Of a stretch of 64,000 nt of DNA, positions 28,287 through 36,555 are shown in pieces. Where the stretch lies: assembly GCA_016718605.1 (NCBI GenBank), contig JADKCY010000006.1, positions 62,001 to 126,000 on the forward strand, written 5' to 3'. Each line of letters starts with the position of its first letter. Position 1 is the first letter of the stretch. The notes below the pieces were generated by a model. That model was not told the DNA's origin. It worked only from the letters and a program-made list of their open reading frames with translations, and did no database searches. Source of the stretch: Lysobacterales bacterium (GTDB lineage Bacteria; Pseudomonadota; Gammaproteobacteria; Xanthomonadales; Xanthomonadaceae). The translations under genes were made by a program, and so were the position numbers.

Positions 28287-29963
28287 TCAATTCTTTACGC
28301 TATCACGAAGCTCGCGACGAAGGATCTTGCCAACGTTCGATTTTGGTAACTCGGTGCGGAACTCGACATAGCGTGGTTGTTTGTAACCAGTGAGGTCATG
28401 TCGGCAATGTTGCTTGATATCGTCGACCGTCAGACTGGGATCTTTGCGAACAATTACCACCTTCACTGCCTCACCGGACTTGTCATCCGGCACGCCAACT
28501 GCAGCAACCTCCATCACCCCGGGGTGGGTTGCGATAACGTCTTCAATTTCGTTGGGGTAGACATTGAATCCGGACACCAAGATCATGTCTTTCTTACGAT
28601 CCACGATGTAAAAATACCCAGCTTCGTCCATCTTGGCCATATCGCCCGTTTTAAGCCATCCATCAGAGGTCATGACCTTGGCTGTCTCCTCGGGGCGTTG
28701 CCAATAGCCAGCCATGACTTGCGGCCCGCGGATACATAGTTCACCTACTTCACCCAGTGGCAGGATGCGGCCCTCTTCATCCTGCACGCAGGCCTCGGTG
28801 CTGGGAATGGGTAGACCGATCGCGCCGTTGTAATCCGTGAGATTCATTGGGTTGATGCAGGCCGCAGGCGAGGTTTCCGTCAGTCCATACGCCTCAACCA
28901 GCGTGACACCTGTGGCTTTCTTCCACCGCTCTGCTACCGCCCTTTGAACCGCCATGCCACCGCCCAGTGTGAGGTGCAGGCGAGAAAAATCCAGTTTGTC
29001 AAATCCCGGCGTGTTCAATAATCCATTGAACAACGTATTGACTCCGGTGATGGCGGTAAAACGGATCTTGGATAGCGTTTTTACAAACCCTTGCATATCT
29101 CGTGGGTTGGTAATTAGATGATTGAGACCACCGAATTTCATGAAGACCAAGCAATTGGCTGTCAGCGCAAAAATATGATAAAGCGGAAGTGCGGTGATGA
29201 TCTCCTCTTCCCCGAGTCTTACATTGGTGCCAAGCCACACGGAGGACTGCTGCATATTTGCGACCAAGTTACGATGGGTCAGCATTGCCCCTTTTGACAC
29301 GCCGGTCGTGCCGCCGGTGTACTGCAAGAAAGCAATGTCAGAGGGCGCGATGTCGATATTCGGCAAATGCTGTCCTCGTCCGATGTCGAGTGCTTCGTTG
29401 AAGCGGACAACACCGGAAATCCGATAGTCGGGCACGGCCTTCTTGATGTATTTCAATACGGCGTTGACGAGCTGGGCTTTGGGGAATCCAAGCAAATCGC
29501 CGACGCCAGTGGCAATAACATGGCGGACCGGCGTGTCTTGCAGAACCTCAGCCAACACATGCGCAAAATTATCCAGCACCACGATCGCGACTGCGCCTGA
29601 GTCAACGAGTTGATGTTTCAGTTCGCGTGCGGTGTACATCGGGTTCGTGTTGACAACCGTCAGTCCAGCGCGCAGCGCACCGAAAATGGCGATGGGGTAC
29701 TGCAGAATGTTGGGCAGCATCAAGGCGATGCGATCGCCTTTTTTCAGTTTCAGCTGGAACAGGAGATAGGCAGCAAACTGCTGACTAAGGCGATCCAGAT
29801 CACCGTAACTGATGCTCTTGCCCATGTTCTCGAACGCGGGTCGATTTCGGAACTGGTCACAACTCTGCTGCAAGACCGACACGATGGAGCGGTACTGGTC
29901 CAAATCGATGTCCGACGGTACGCCCGGAGGATAGTTCTGCAGCCATGGACGCAACTCAGACAT
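28287..29963 (-). CDS. fadD: Long-chain fatty acid-CoA ligase
   Basis: Activates free fatty acids to acyl-CoA with ATP, at the inner membrane. The 558 residues have the AMP-binding signature YTGGTTGVSKGAMLTHRN, the YGLTETSPA motif, the adenylate-binding TGDMAKMDEAGYFYIVDRKKDMI and the C-terminal Lys region near GKILRRELR. It would feed the psrA-fadN-fadA beta-oxidation operon at 51-55 kb. No PsrA-type operator is visible in the 185 bases upstream, so co-regulation is not shown by the sequence. Confidence 0.92.
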   Translation of the reverse strand: MSELRPWLQNYPPGVPSDIDLDQYRSIVSVLQQSCDQFRNRPAFENMGKSISYGDLDRLSQQFAAYLLFQLKLKKGDRIALMLPNILQYPIAIFGALRAGLTVVNTNPMYTARELKHQLVDSGAVAIVVLDNFAHVLAEVLQDTPVRHVIATGVGDLLGFPKAQLVNAVLKYIKKAVPDYRISGVVRFNEALDIGRGQHLPNIDIAPSDIAFLQYTGGTTGVSKGAMLTHRNLVANMQQSSVWLGTNVRLGEEEIITALPLYHIFALTANCLVFMKFGGLNHLITNPRDMQGFVKTLSKIRFTAITGVNTLFNGLLNTPGFDKLDFSRLHLTLGGGMAVQRAVAERWKKATGVTLVEAYGLTETSPAACINPMNLTDYNGAIGLPIPSTEACVQDEEGRILPLGEVGELCIRGPQVMAGYWQRPEETAKVMTSDGWLKTGDMAKMDEAGYFYIVDRKKDMILVSGFNVYPNEIEDVIATHPGVMEVAAVGVPDDKSGEAVKVVIVRKDPSLTVDDIKQHCRHDLTGYKQPRYVEFRTELPKSNVGKILRRELRDSVKN

Positions 29964-30148
29964 GCGATGGTCTCCCTGTTGTGGTTTTGTTATTGCGCCA
30001 TGCTTCCCAGCATCGCACGGTATTTTGGTTGGATTGGATCACAGCGTGTCGAGCCGGGGCAAGGTCGATTGCACGGTGGGATGACGCTTGTCTGCCGACC
30101 GCAGGTCGGATACTCTTTGCGGCCCCGTTGAGACGGGCACGGCATCGC

Positions 30149-30241
30149 GGAGAGATGTCCGAGTGGTTGAAGGAGCACGCCTGGAAAGTGTGTATACGGC
30201 TAAACCCCGTATCGAGGGTTCGAATCCCTCTCTCTCCGCCA
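30149..30241 (+). tRNA. tRNA-Ser (anticodon GGA)
   Basis: 93 bases including an encoded CCA (30239-30241). The acceptor arm GGAGAGA pairs with TCTCTCC, the T-arm carries GGTTCGAATCC, and the anticodon loop CTGGAAA gives GGA (30183-30185), reading UCC/UCU. The long variable arm between the anticodon and T arms is typical of class II tRNA-Ser. The 4.5S RNA gene begins about 50 bases downstream. Confidence 0.95.
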
Positions 30242-30293
30242 GTTTTACTGGGCTAGTCGAGGCGAGTCCCGACGCTAGCAGCAGGTGATTTAT

Positions 30294-30403
<110 letters not shown>

Positions 30404-30469
30404 CTCCAATTTGGTCTGTGTTGTTGGCGGGCTGGGTGCCTCTGAGGTTCGTACATTCACGCCTTGGGG

Positions 30470-30497
30470 TTGTCTCGAAATCTCAGTTGGCTATGCT
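30470..30497 (+). promoter_or_regulatory. Candidate promoter of the Ser/Thr kinase gene
   Basis: TTGTCT (30470-30475) and TATGCT (30492-30497), each matching four of six consensus bases, are separated by 16 bases. The start would be near 30504, about 30 bases before the GTG start codon. Confidence 0.38.
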
Positions 30498-30532
30498 CGC
30501 AGGCTAGGCTAGGCCAATGCGATGGAGTTCGT

Positions 30533-32977
30533 GTGATTGCCATCAGTGGATACCGACTAGAACGACCAATCGGTCGCGGCGGAATGTCCACGGTTTACCT
30601 TGCCCTGCAAGAGTCCGTGCAGCGCGAAGTGGCGCTTAAAGTACTGACGACGTCGCTGGCGACCGAGGAAGAGTTCAGTCAGCGTTTCCTTCACGAGGCG
30701 CGCATTGCCGCAGCGCTGCAACATCCCAACATCGTCCATATATACGACGTCGGGCATTGCGAAGAATGGCACTTCATCGCAATGGAGTACCTGCCGGGTG
30801 GGCCGTTGCTGAACCGAAAACGCCGAGTTTTGCCGGCGGAAACCGCGTTGGCCGTGCTCACTCAGATTGCTTCGGCCTTGGCTTATTCGCATCGTCGCGG
30901 TGTTGTTCATCGCGATATCAAACCAGACAATATCCTGCTGCGTGAGGATGGCGAAGCTGTTTTGACGGATTTCGGGATTGCGCGCGCGATTGACTCAAAT
31001 CGATTGACGCGCACCGGTGCCATTGTGGGTACGCCCCACTACATGAGTCCGGAACAGGCACGTGGGGCAACGCTGGACGGTCGATCGGATATCTACTCGC
31101 TGGGTATCGTGCTGCACGAGATGCTGACTGGATCCGTGCCGTTTCACGCCGATGATCCTGTCGCGGTGGGCATCATGCATCTCAGCGCAGCCCTGCCCAT
31201 GCTGCCCGGCGAGTTTGCAAGATTGCAAACTTTACTTGATCGCTTGCTCGCCAAAGACGCAGAGAATCGCTTCCAGTCCTGCGATGAGCTTTTGCGCTTT
31301 CTGCGCGCGCTTCCGCCGCCTGGCTCGCGCCACGCGGCATTGCTCGACGTAGGCAATTTGCATGCAGTTGCAACACCCAATCGCAAGACTGATCCTTCAC
31401 TTGGTGATGTTCACCTCCTTGCAACCTCAGATCGTTCGGCGGCGGTCAAGGAACTTGCGAAACGGCCCAAGATCGCAGCGAAGACAACGTTATTCCGCAT
31501 GTTGGCAGGCCTTTTCGGGTTGCTGTTGTTTGCCGCTGGCGTGCTTGTGTTCATGAATCGGCAATTGCCACAGTCTTCGCGTGCGCTGCAACTGCAGGCG
31601 GCGCAAAGCGCACTGCTGAGTCAGCGATTGGATGACGATGAACAAGGCCCTGGAGCGCGGACCTTGTTCGAAGCCCTGCGCGCTGAAGACCCTGATTCTC
31701 AACAGGCGCGAGAGGGACTTCGGCAAGTGGCACGTGCATTCCGTGATCGTGCCGCCCTTGCGGTCCAGCGCGAGGACTGGCTGGCTGCGGCTGACGACCT
31801 GCGTGAAGTTCAAATGCTGGCGCTTCCGGCGCACGAGTGGGCAGACATCCGATCGATTGTTGAAACGCACCAGCAAAGCGAAGATCAGTTGGTCGATCTT
31901 CTGCGTCTTGCAGAGCAATCGATGAACGTAGGACGAGTCGAAACGAGCGATGCTGGCGTAGGCGCACTTGAGTATTACGCGGAGGTGCTGCGCAGAGATG
32001 GCGCCAATGCTGTTGCCTATGCAGGTCAGCGCAAGGCGCTGGCAACTATTGCGGATCGTGTTCGATTGGGAATCGAGGAACAGCGCTGGAGCGAGGCGGC
32101 CGATGATTTGGCGTTAATCGCTCGGGCTGACCCGCTGTATCCAGAAATCGCCCAATTGCAGTCGAAGCTCGCGGATGCGCGTGAACGGCAGTCGATGTCG
32201 ATTGAAGAGACGCTGCAAGCTGCCGAGTTGGCGTTCAGTCAACGTCGATGGAATCCGCACGATCCCGCCAGTGCGAGCGCCTTGTTCCGGCGGATACTCG
32301 ACGATGATTCGCAACACGTTCGCGCGCTGGACGGCATGCGCCGAGTAGGTCGTGCCCTGCTGGCGCAGGCCGACAGCAAGGCGGCAAACTTCGAATTCGA
32401 CCAGGCAGACGCGTTGCTTGCGCAAGCCCGTGACCTGCAGCCATTGCCCGAGGGGCTGCAGGCGTTTGAGGTCAGCTTGGATCGGCGGCGTGCTGCGCGT
32501 CAGCAGCATTCGAGGAAATCCGCGGAAATCGTTCCCAACATGCTGATTGCTCAGGCGTATGAAGCCATGGATCAAGGTCATTGGCTGGAACCGCCGGGTT
32601 CGAGCGCTTTCGACTTGTTGCGCTCCGTGCTTTCAGCGCATCCCGATAGTGTTGCTGCGCTCAGAGCGCAAAGGGACATGCAAAGTCGTTTGGGGTCGCA
32701 ACTCAGCGCAAATCTGGACGCCAATCGTCCCTTGCAGGCATGGAAAGACTGGCTTGTGATCGAAGCGATCAGTCAATCAACTGCAAGCTTGCAAAATGTG
32801 CGCACACGTCTTGCAGCGAGTTTGTTGGGACATGTTGCGGAGCAGATTGGGCGAGGCGACTTCGCAAGTGCCGAGCGGGCGCTCGAGCATGCGGCGGAGT
32901 TGTTGCCAAACCACCCGGACTTGCCTGCTCTGCAGGCAAGGCTTGATCAGGCCAAACAACGTATTGGGCATCAATAG
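30533..32977 (+). CDS. Membrane Hanks-type Ser/Thr protein kinase with C-terminal helical repeats
   Basis: 814 residues from a GTG at 30533, with GGAG five to eight bases upstream. The N-terminal kinase domain (about 7-270) is complete: Gly loop IGRGGMS (13-19), ATP-anchoring Lys36 in VALKVL, Glu55, catalytic HRDIKPDN (126-133), DFG (146-148) and SPEQARG in the activation/P+1 region. One transmembrane helix follows (about 321-342). The remaining 470 residues are helical, Gln/Ala/Arg-rich, with repeated 'LR.ALD.MRRVGRAL'-like units resembling TPRs. They would lie in the periplasm if the kinase is cytoplasmic. The ligand and substrates are unknown. Two FHA-type proteins downstream could be readers of its phosphothreonine. 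Confidence 0.88.
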   Translation: MIAISGYRLERPIGRGGMSTVYLALQESVQREVALKVLTTSLATEEEFSQRFLHEARIAAALQHPNIVHIYDVGHCEEWHFIAMEYLPGGPLLNRKRRVLPAETALAVLTQIASALAYSHRRGVVHRDIKPDNILLREDGEAVLTDFGIARAIDSNRLTRTGAIVGTPHYMSPEQARGATLDGRSDIYSLGIVLHEMLTGSVPFHADDPVAVGIMHLSAALPMLPGEFARLQTLLDRLLAKDAENRFQSCDELLRFLRALPPPGSRHAALLDVGNLHAVATPNRKTDPSLGDVHLLATSDRSAAVKELAKRPKIAAKTTLFRMLAGLFGLLLFAAGVLVFMNRQLPQSSRALQLQAAQSALLSQRLDDDEQGPGARTLFEALRAEDPDSQQAREGLRQVARAFRDRAALAVQREDWLAAADDLREVQMLALPAHEWADIRSIVETHQQSEDQLVDLLRLAEQSMNVGRVETSDAGVGALEYYAEVLRRDGANAVAYAGQRKALATIADRVRLGIEEQRWSEAADDLALIARADPLYPEIAQLQSKLADARERQSMSIEETLQAAELAFSQRRWNPHDPASASALFRRILDDDSQHVRALDGMRRVGRALLAQADSKAANFEFDQADALLAQARDLQPLPEGLQAFEVSLDRRRAARQQHSRKSAEIVPNMLIAQAYEAMDQGHWLEPPGSSAFDLLRSVLSAHPDSVAALRAQRDMQSRLGSQLSANLDANRPLQAWKDWLVIEAISQSTASLQNVRTRLAASLLGHVAEQIGRGDFASAERALEHAAELLPNHPDLPALQARLDQAKQRIGHQ

Positions 32978-33019
32978 CGCGGGTGTCTTTGGTGATTTCG
33001 GAGGCTGCTTGCTGAGGTG

Positions 33020-33047
33020 CTGACGCAGCGGGACAACCTGCTAGACT
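33020..33047 (+). promoter_or_regulatory. Candidate tRNA-Leu promoter
   Basis: CTGACG (33020-33025) lies 16 bases before TAGACT (33042-33047), which is preceded by TGC as an extended -10. Transcription would begin around 33054, just before the mature tRNA. Confidence 0.5.
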
Positions 33048-33057
33048 GCGGAGGTGC

Positions 33058-33144
33058 GCCCGGGTGGCGGAATCGGTAGACGCAGCAGACTTAAAATCTG
33101 CCGATCGTAAGGTTGTACGGGTTCGAGTCCCGTCCTGGGCACCA
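33058..33144 (+). tRNA. tRNA-Leu (anticodon TAA)
   Basis: 87 bases with an encoded CCA (33142-33144). The acceptor GCCCGGG pairs with CCTGGGC (one G-T pair), the T-arm carries GGGTTCGAGTCCC, and the loop CTTAAAA gives anticodon TAA (33092-33094), reading UUA/UUG. A long variable arm is present, as in class II leucine tRNAs. It lies 80 bases after the kinase gene and 54 bases before the cyclase gene. Confidence 0.95.
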
Positions 33145-33198
33145 CGTTCGAGTTTGTATCAAGGCTGTTACCTCTGAACCCAAACGGTCCGTGACATC

Positions 33199-34119
33199 AT
33201 GAGCGAAGTGAAGCCGATGTCGATTCTGTTCGCTGATGTCAGCGGCAGCACGCGTCTGTTCGAAGAGCGTGGGGATGTGGAGGCACGTCGAATAATCGCG
33301 GCAGTCCTAGCTGCATTGACGACGATTACTGCGACGCACGGCGGGCGAGTAATCAAGACCATTGGCGACGAAGTAATGTGCGTGTTTCCCAGCGCGGTGC
33401 AAGCTGCGCTTTCGGCCTGTGATATGCAGCGGCGAATTTCAACGGACCCTCAATTCACGCGCGATCAACTCGGCATTCGCATCGGTTTGCACCATGGTGA
33501 CGTGCTTGAGGAGGCTCAGGACGTTTATGGCGATGCGGTTAACATCGCGGCGAGAATGGCGTCGATCGCAAAGCGCGAACAGATCGTTACTACCGCAGCA
33601 TCGATCCGCGGGTTGACCGCGTTTTCCGGGCTCAAGACCCGCAATCTCGGGCGCGCTCGCGTGGCGGGCAAATTGCTGCCCATCGAAATTGTGGATGTCC
33701 TTTGGCAGGAAGATATCTCCAACATCACGACGGTTCAGCGAGCCATTCGACTGGACGAGCCGGAAGCAACCGGTAGCACGCTGCTTCTCCGTTATCGTGG
33801 TCAAGTAGCGGAACTTCGAAGTGACGCGCCAGTCATGACCTTCGGGCGTGATGTTGCCAGTTCATTGATTGTTGAGGCAGAGTGGGTAAGCCGGCACCAC
33901 GCGAACATTGAACATAAGCGCGGTCATTTTGTTCTCATCGATCGCTCAACCAACGGTACCTTCGTTGCTTTGTCGGACGATGAAGAGGTTCGTGTGCATA
34001 GAGAAGAATTCGTTTTGCGTCGGGGGGGCGTACTCAGTTTTGGTCAGTCGACGCGGGTCGCCAGTGAGCACCTTGTCCACTTTGAAGTCGAGGGTGTGGG
34101 GTCGCCAGACCTCCTGTGA
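33199..34119 (+). CDS. Class III adenylate cyclase fused to an FHA domain
   Basis: 306 residues. The N-terminal cyclase domain (about 5-180) has both metal-binding Asp (Asp13 in LFADVSGST, Asp57 in TIGDEVM), the adenine-selecting pair Lys53 and Asp108 (DVYGDAVN) and the transition-state Asn115 and Arg119 (VNIAAR). All the residues expected of an active adenylate cyclase are therefore present. The C-terminal FHA domain (about 205-295) keeps the phosphothreonine-binding FGRD, VSRHHA and STNGTFV motifs. There is no membrane segment, so it is cytoplasmic. It should make cAMP under control of a phosphoprotein, possibly the adjacent kinase. The ribosome-binding site before the ATG is weak. Confidence 0.88.
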   Translation: MSEVKPMSILFADVSGSTRLFEERGDVEARRIIAAVLAALTTITATHGGRVIKTIGDEVMCVFPSAVQAALSACDMQRRISTDPQFTRDQLGIRIGLHHGDVLEEAQDVYGDAVNIAARMASIAKREQIVTTAASIRGLTAFSGLKTRNLGRARVAGKLLPIEIVDVLWQEDISNITTVQRAIRLDEPEATGSTLLLRYRGQVAELRSDAPVMTFGRDVASSLIVEAEWVSRHHANIEHKRGHFVLIDRSTNGTFVALSDDEEVRVHREEFVLRRGGVLSFGQSTRVASEHLVHFEVEGVGSPDLL

Positions 34120-34290
34120 ACGGTTGGCTTTGCCCGACCTCCGCTATTGCAACAGGGCTGCATGAGCACGTAGGTGTGGAGGATCCAAGGCTGCACGAAT
34201 TTCTGCAGCGTCCCCGGTTGGATGGTTCTCGGATGACAGGTACTTGAGATTTTTCTCGATTGACTTCGGTGTTCTTACTCGGGGGTAAGC

Positions 34291-35463
34291 ATGAAAATGC
34301 AGCAGTGGTTTTGCATCGCGTTGATCGGGGTGAGTCTTTTTCTTCAAGCGTGCGGTGATCGGCGTGAATCAGAGGCGGCTGCAACGGCAAGTGTCCCCGA
34401 AGCTCAGCAAGCAGTCGTGAAGATCTATAACTGGACAGACTATATTGCTGAAGACACGATTGCTGATTTCGAAAAACGAACCGGTATTCGTGTCGTGTAT
34501 GAGACGTACACCGAAAATGAGGCGCTCGATGCCAAACTAATTGCTGGCGGGTCTGGTTATGATCTTGTTTTTCCTTCTTTTCGACCATTCGCGCAGCAGC
34601 ACATGCAGCAGAAGTTGTATGCGCCGTTAAATCGACGTCGTCTGCCGAAACTTGTCAATATCGACAAAGAGATCATGGCGAGTTTGTCAGACGTTGATCT
34701 AGGTAATTCACGTCTTGTGCCATATATGTGGGGTACGACAGGGCTCGGATTGAATGTTTCCGCAGTCAAGGCTCGACTTGGAGAAAACGCGCCGCTGGAT
34801 ACTTGGCGTCTGCTTTTCGATCCCGATATGGTTGCCAAACTGGCAGACTGTGGCGTGAGTGTGTTGGATACCGACTTGGAAACACTCAGTGCAGCCTTGA
34901 TATTTGCGGGGCGCGATCCAAATAGTGCGCGTGGCGATGAGATCGTCCTGTTGGATTCGCTCTTTGGACGGATTCGCAAGTATATTTCAGCGTTTGACAG
35001 TTCTGACTACATTGACAAACTGGCATCCGGTGAAATTTGCTTGGCGATGGGATACTCCGGGGATATTGCTCAGGCGGCAGCGCGCGCCGAGGAGTTGGGT
35101 AACGATATTGAGATATTGTATGTCATACCCCGAGAAGGTGCGTTACGCTGGATTGACGTGATGGCAATTCCGACCGACGCTCCACATAAAGCGAACGCGC
35201 ATACCTTCATCAACTATCTGCTGGAACCGGAGGTTATCGCCAAAATCACTAATTATGTGGCATATGCTAACCCCAACACCTTGGCAACCGAATTCGTAGA
35301 CCCGGCCGTTAGCGGTGATCCTGGAATTTACCCGCCTGCCGAAGTCCGGGCGCGTTTGCACGACCCTAAGCAACTGCCTGATGATGCGCAAAAGATGCGA
35401 GAGGCGTTCTGGTCCAAGTTGAAGGAGATGGTACTCAATGATGGTGCAATCGAAAACGGATAA
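34291..35463 (+). CDS. Spermidine/putrescine-type extracellular binding lipoprotein (PotF/PotD family)
   Basis: 390 residues with a lipoprotein signal peptide: a hydrophobic run and the lipobox LQAC with Cys21. The mature part is a periplasmic binding protein of the polyamine class: VKIYNWTDYIAEDTIADFEK, SGYDLVFPSF, PYMWGTTGLGLN, AMGYSGD and the C-terminal HTFINYLLEP. No permease or ATPase genes are adjacent, so it is an orphan binding protein in this window. It could serve a transporter encoded elsewhere or act in sensing. Its last 26 bases overlap the cation efflux gene. Polyamine specificity is inferred from family only. Confidence 0.87.
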   Translation: MKMQQWFCIALIGVSLFLQACGDRRESEAAATASVPEAQQAVVKIYNWTDYIAEDTIADFEKRTGIRVVYETYTENEALDAKLIAGGSGYDLVFPSFRPFAQQHMQQKLYAPLNRRRLPKLVNIDKEIMASLSDVDLGNSRLVPYMWGTTGLGLNVSAVKARLGENAPLDTWRLLFDPDMVAKLADCGVSVLDTDLETLSAALIFAGRDPNSARGDEIVLLDSLFGRIRKYISAFDSSDYIDKLASGEICLAMGYSGDIAQAAARAEELGNDIEILYVIPREGALRWIDVMAIPTDAPHKANAHTFINYLLEPEVIAKITNYVAYANPNTLATEFVDPAVSGDPGIYPPAEVRARLHDPKQLPDDAQKMREAFWSKLKEMVLNDGAIENG

Positions 35464-36415
35464 AGTGAATTCGCCCACGAATTTGGCAAACCCGTACCAT
35501 GATGAGCACCACCATGACCATGGCGATTCGTTTTTGCGCGATCCGCGCCGTGTTTCACGACTCAAATGGGCTTTTTCGTTGACATTGCTGATGATGGTTG
35601 GTGAGGCCATTGGCGGGATATATAGTGGCTCGCTCGCGCTGCTGGCTGATGCAGGCCACATGTTGGTTGACGCGGGTGCTCTTGGTTTGGCGTGGATGGC
35701 GGCGGTCTTTGCGCGCCGCCCTGCAGATTCACAGCGCAGCTATGGCTATGCTCGACTTGAGGTTCTCATTGGCTACAGCAACGCAATTTTGCAGGTAATT
35801 CTGGTGCTTTGGATACTTTTCGAGGCAGTGGGTAGACTAATAGAGCCGCAAACGATTTTGAGCGCGCCAATGCTTTTTGTTGCTTTTGCCGGTTTGATGG
35901 TGAACCTTCTTGTCCTCACTATTTTGGGCGGCCACGACCATGATGATGTCAATGCCGCTGGTGCCTTTCTGCATGTGTTGGGTGACTTGCTGGGATCCAT
36001 TGGTGCGATCCTGGCTGCTTTACTGATCGAGTTCCTGGGGTGGTCTTGGACGGACGCGTTGATATCTGGCTTGATCTCGCTCCTGATATTGAATAGTGCT
36101 TGGCGACTTTTGCGTCGGACTGCACATATCCTCCTCGAAGGTGTGCCAGATGGAATCGAGATGAGCGAAGTCGCTCAAGCGATCGAACGTGAGTGCCCAT
36201 CTGTAGCCGACGTCCACCATGTACATGTTTGGCAACTGACAGGTGGAAGTCACATTGCGACGTTGCATGCAAGTCTTGTTGGCGATACCAGTCCAGCGGA
36301 CGCCATCCTTTCGATTCGCAGAATCATGCATGAGCGTTATGGTGTGAATCACATCACGGTTCAGTTGGATGAAATTCGCCCTGCGGGCAACGAAGGCGCA
36401 TGCAAGCTGAGCTGA
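35438..36415 (+). CDS. Cation diffusion facilitator (CzcD/ZitB-type metal efflux protein)
   Basis: 325 residues, six predicted transmembrane helices and a cytoplasmic C-terminal domain. A His-rich N-terminal stretch (residues 21-28, HDEHHHDH) probably binds metal. Metal-site motifs are HMLVD in helix 2 (SLALLADAGHMLVDAG) and HVLGD in helix 5, the paired HxxxD pattern of Zn/Co/Cd exporters. The C-terminal domain has VHHVHVWQLTGG. The start lies inside the end of the binding-protein gene (26-base overlap), with AAGGAG about 10 bases upstream, which suggests translational coupling. No metal-responsive regulator is nearby. Confidence 0.92.
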   Translation: MMVQSKTDKVNSPTNLANPYHDEHHHDHGDSFLRDPRRVSRLKWAFSLTLLMMVGEAIGGIYSGSLALLADAGHMLVDAGALGLAWMAAVFARRPADSQRSYGYARLEVLIGYSNAILQVILVLWILFEAVGRLIEPQTILSAPMLFVAFAGLMVNLLVLTILGGHDHDDVNAAGAFLHVLGDLLGSIGAILAALLIEFLGWSWTDALISGLISLLILNSAWRLLRRTAHILLEGVPDGIEMSEVAQAIERECPSVADVHHVHVWQLTGGSHIATLHASLVGDTSPADAILSIRRIMHERYGVNHITVQLDEIRPAGNEGACKLS

Positions 36416-36555
36416 ATACTGAATTCGATTGGGAGCAGCGCCGTTGCTGCTTCCCCGTGTCGTTGGTGGGCAGACGCACGTACGAGCGCCCAAGTTGACA
36501 CCCTAATGCGGTGGTTTGGAGGGCGAACGCTGTCCTGAACCTGATACGATTTGTC

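Noticed and set aside
36428..36458. Imperfect inverted repeat (GGGAGCAGC / GCTGCTTCCC) after the CDF gene
   Set aside because: It has a bulge and no T-tract, so its function cannot be supported.
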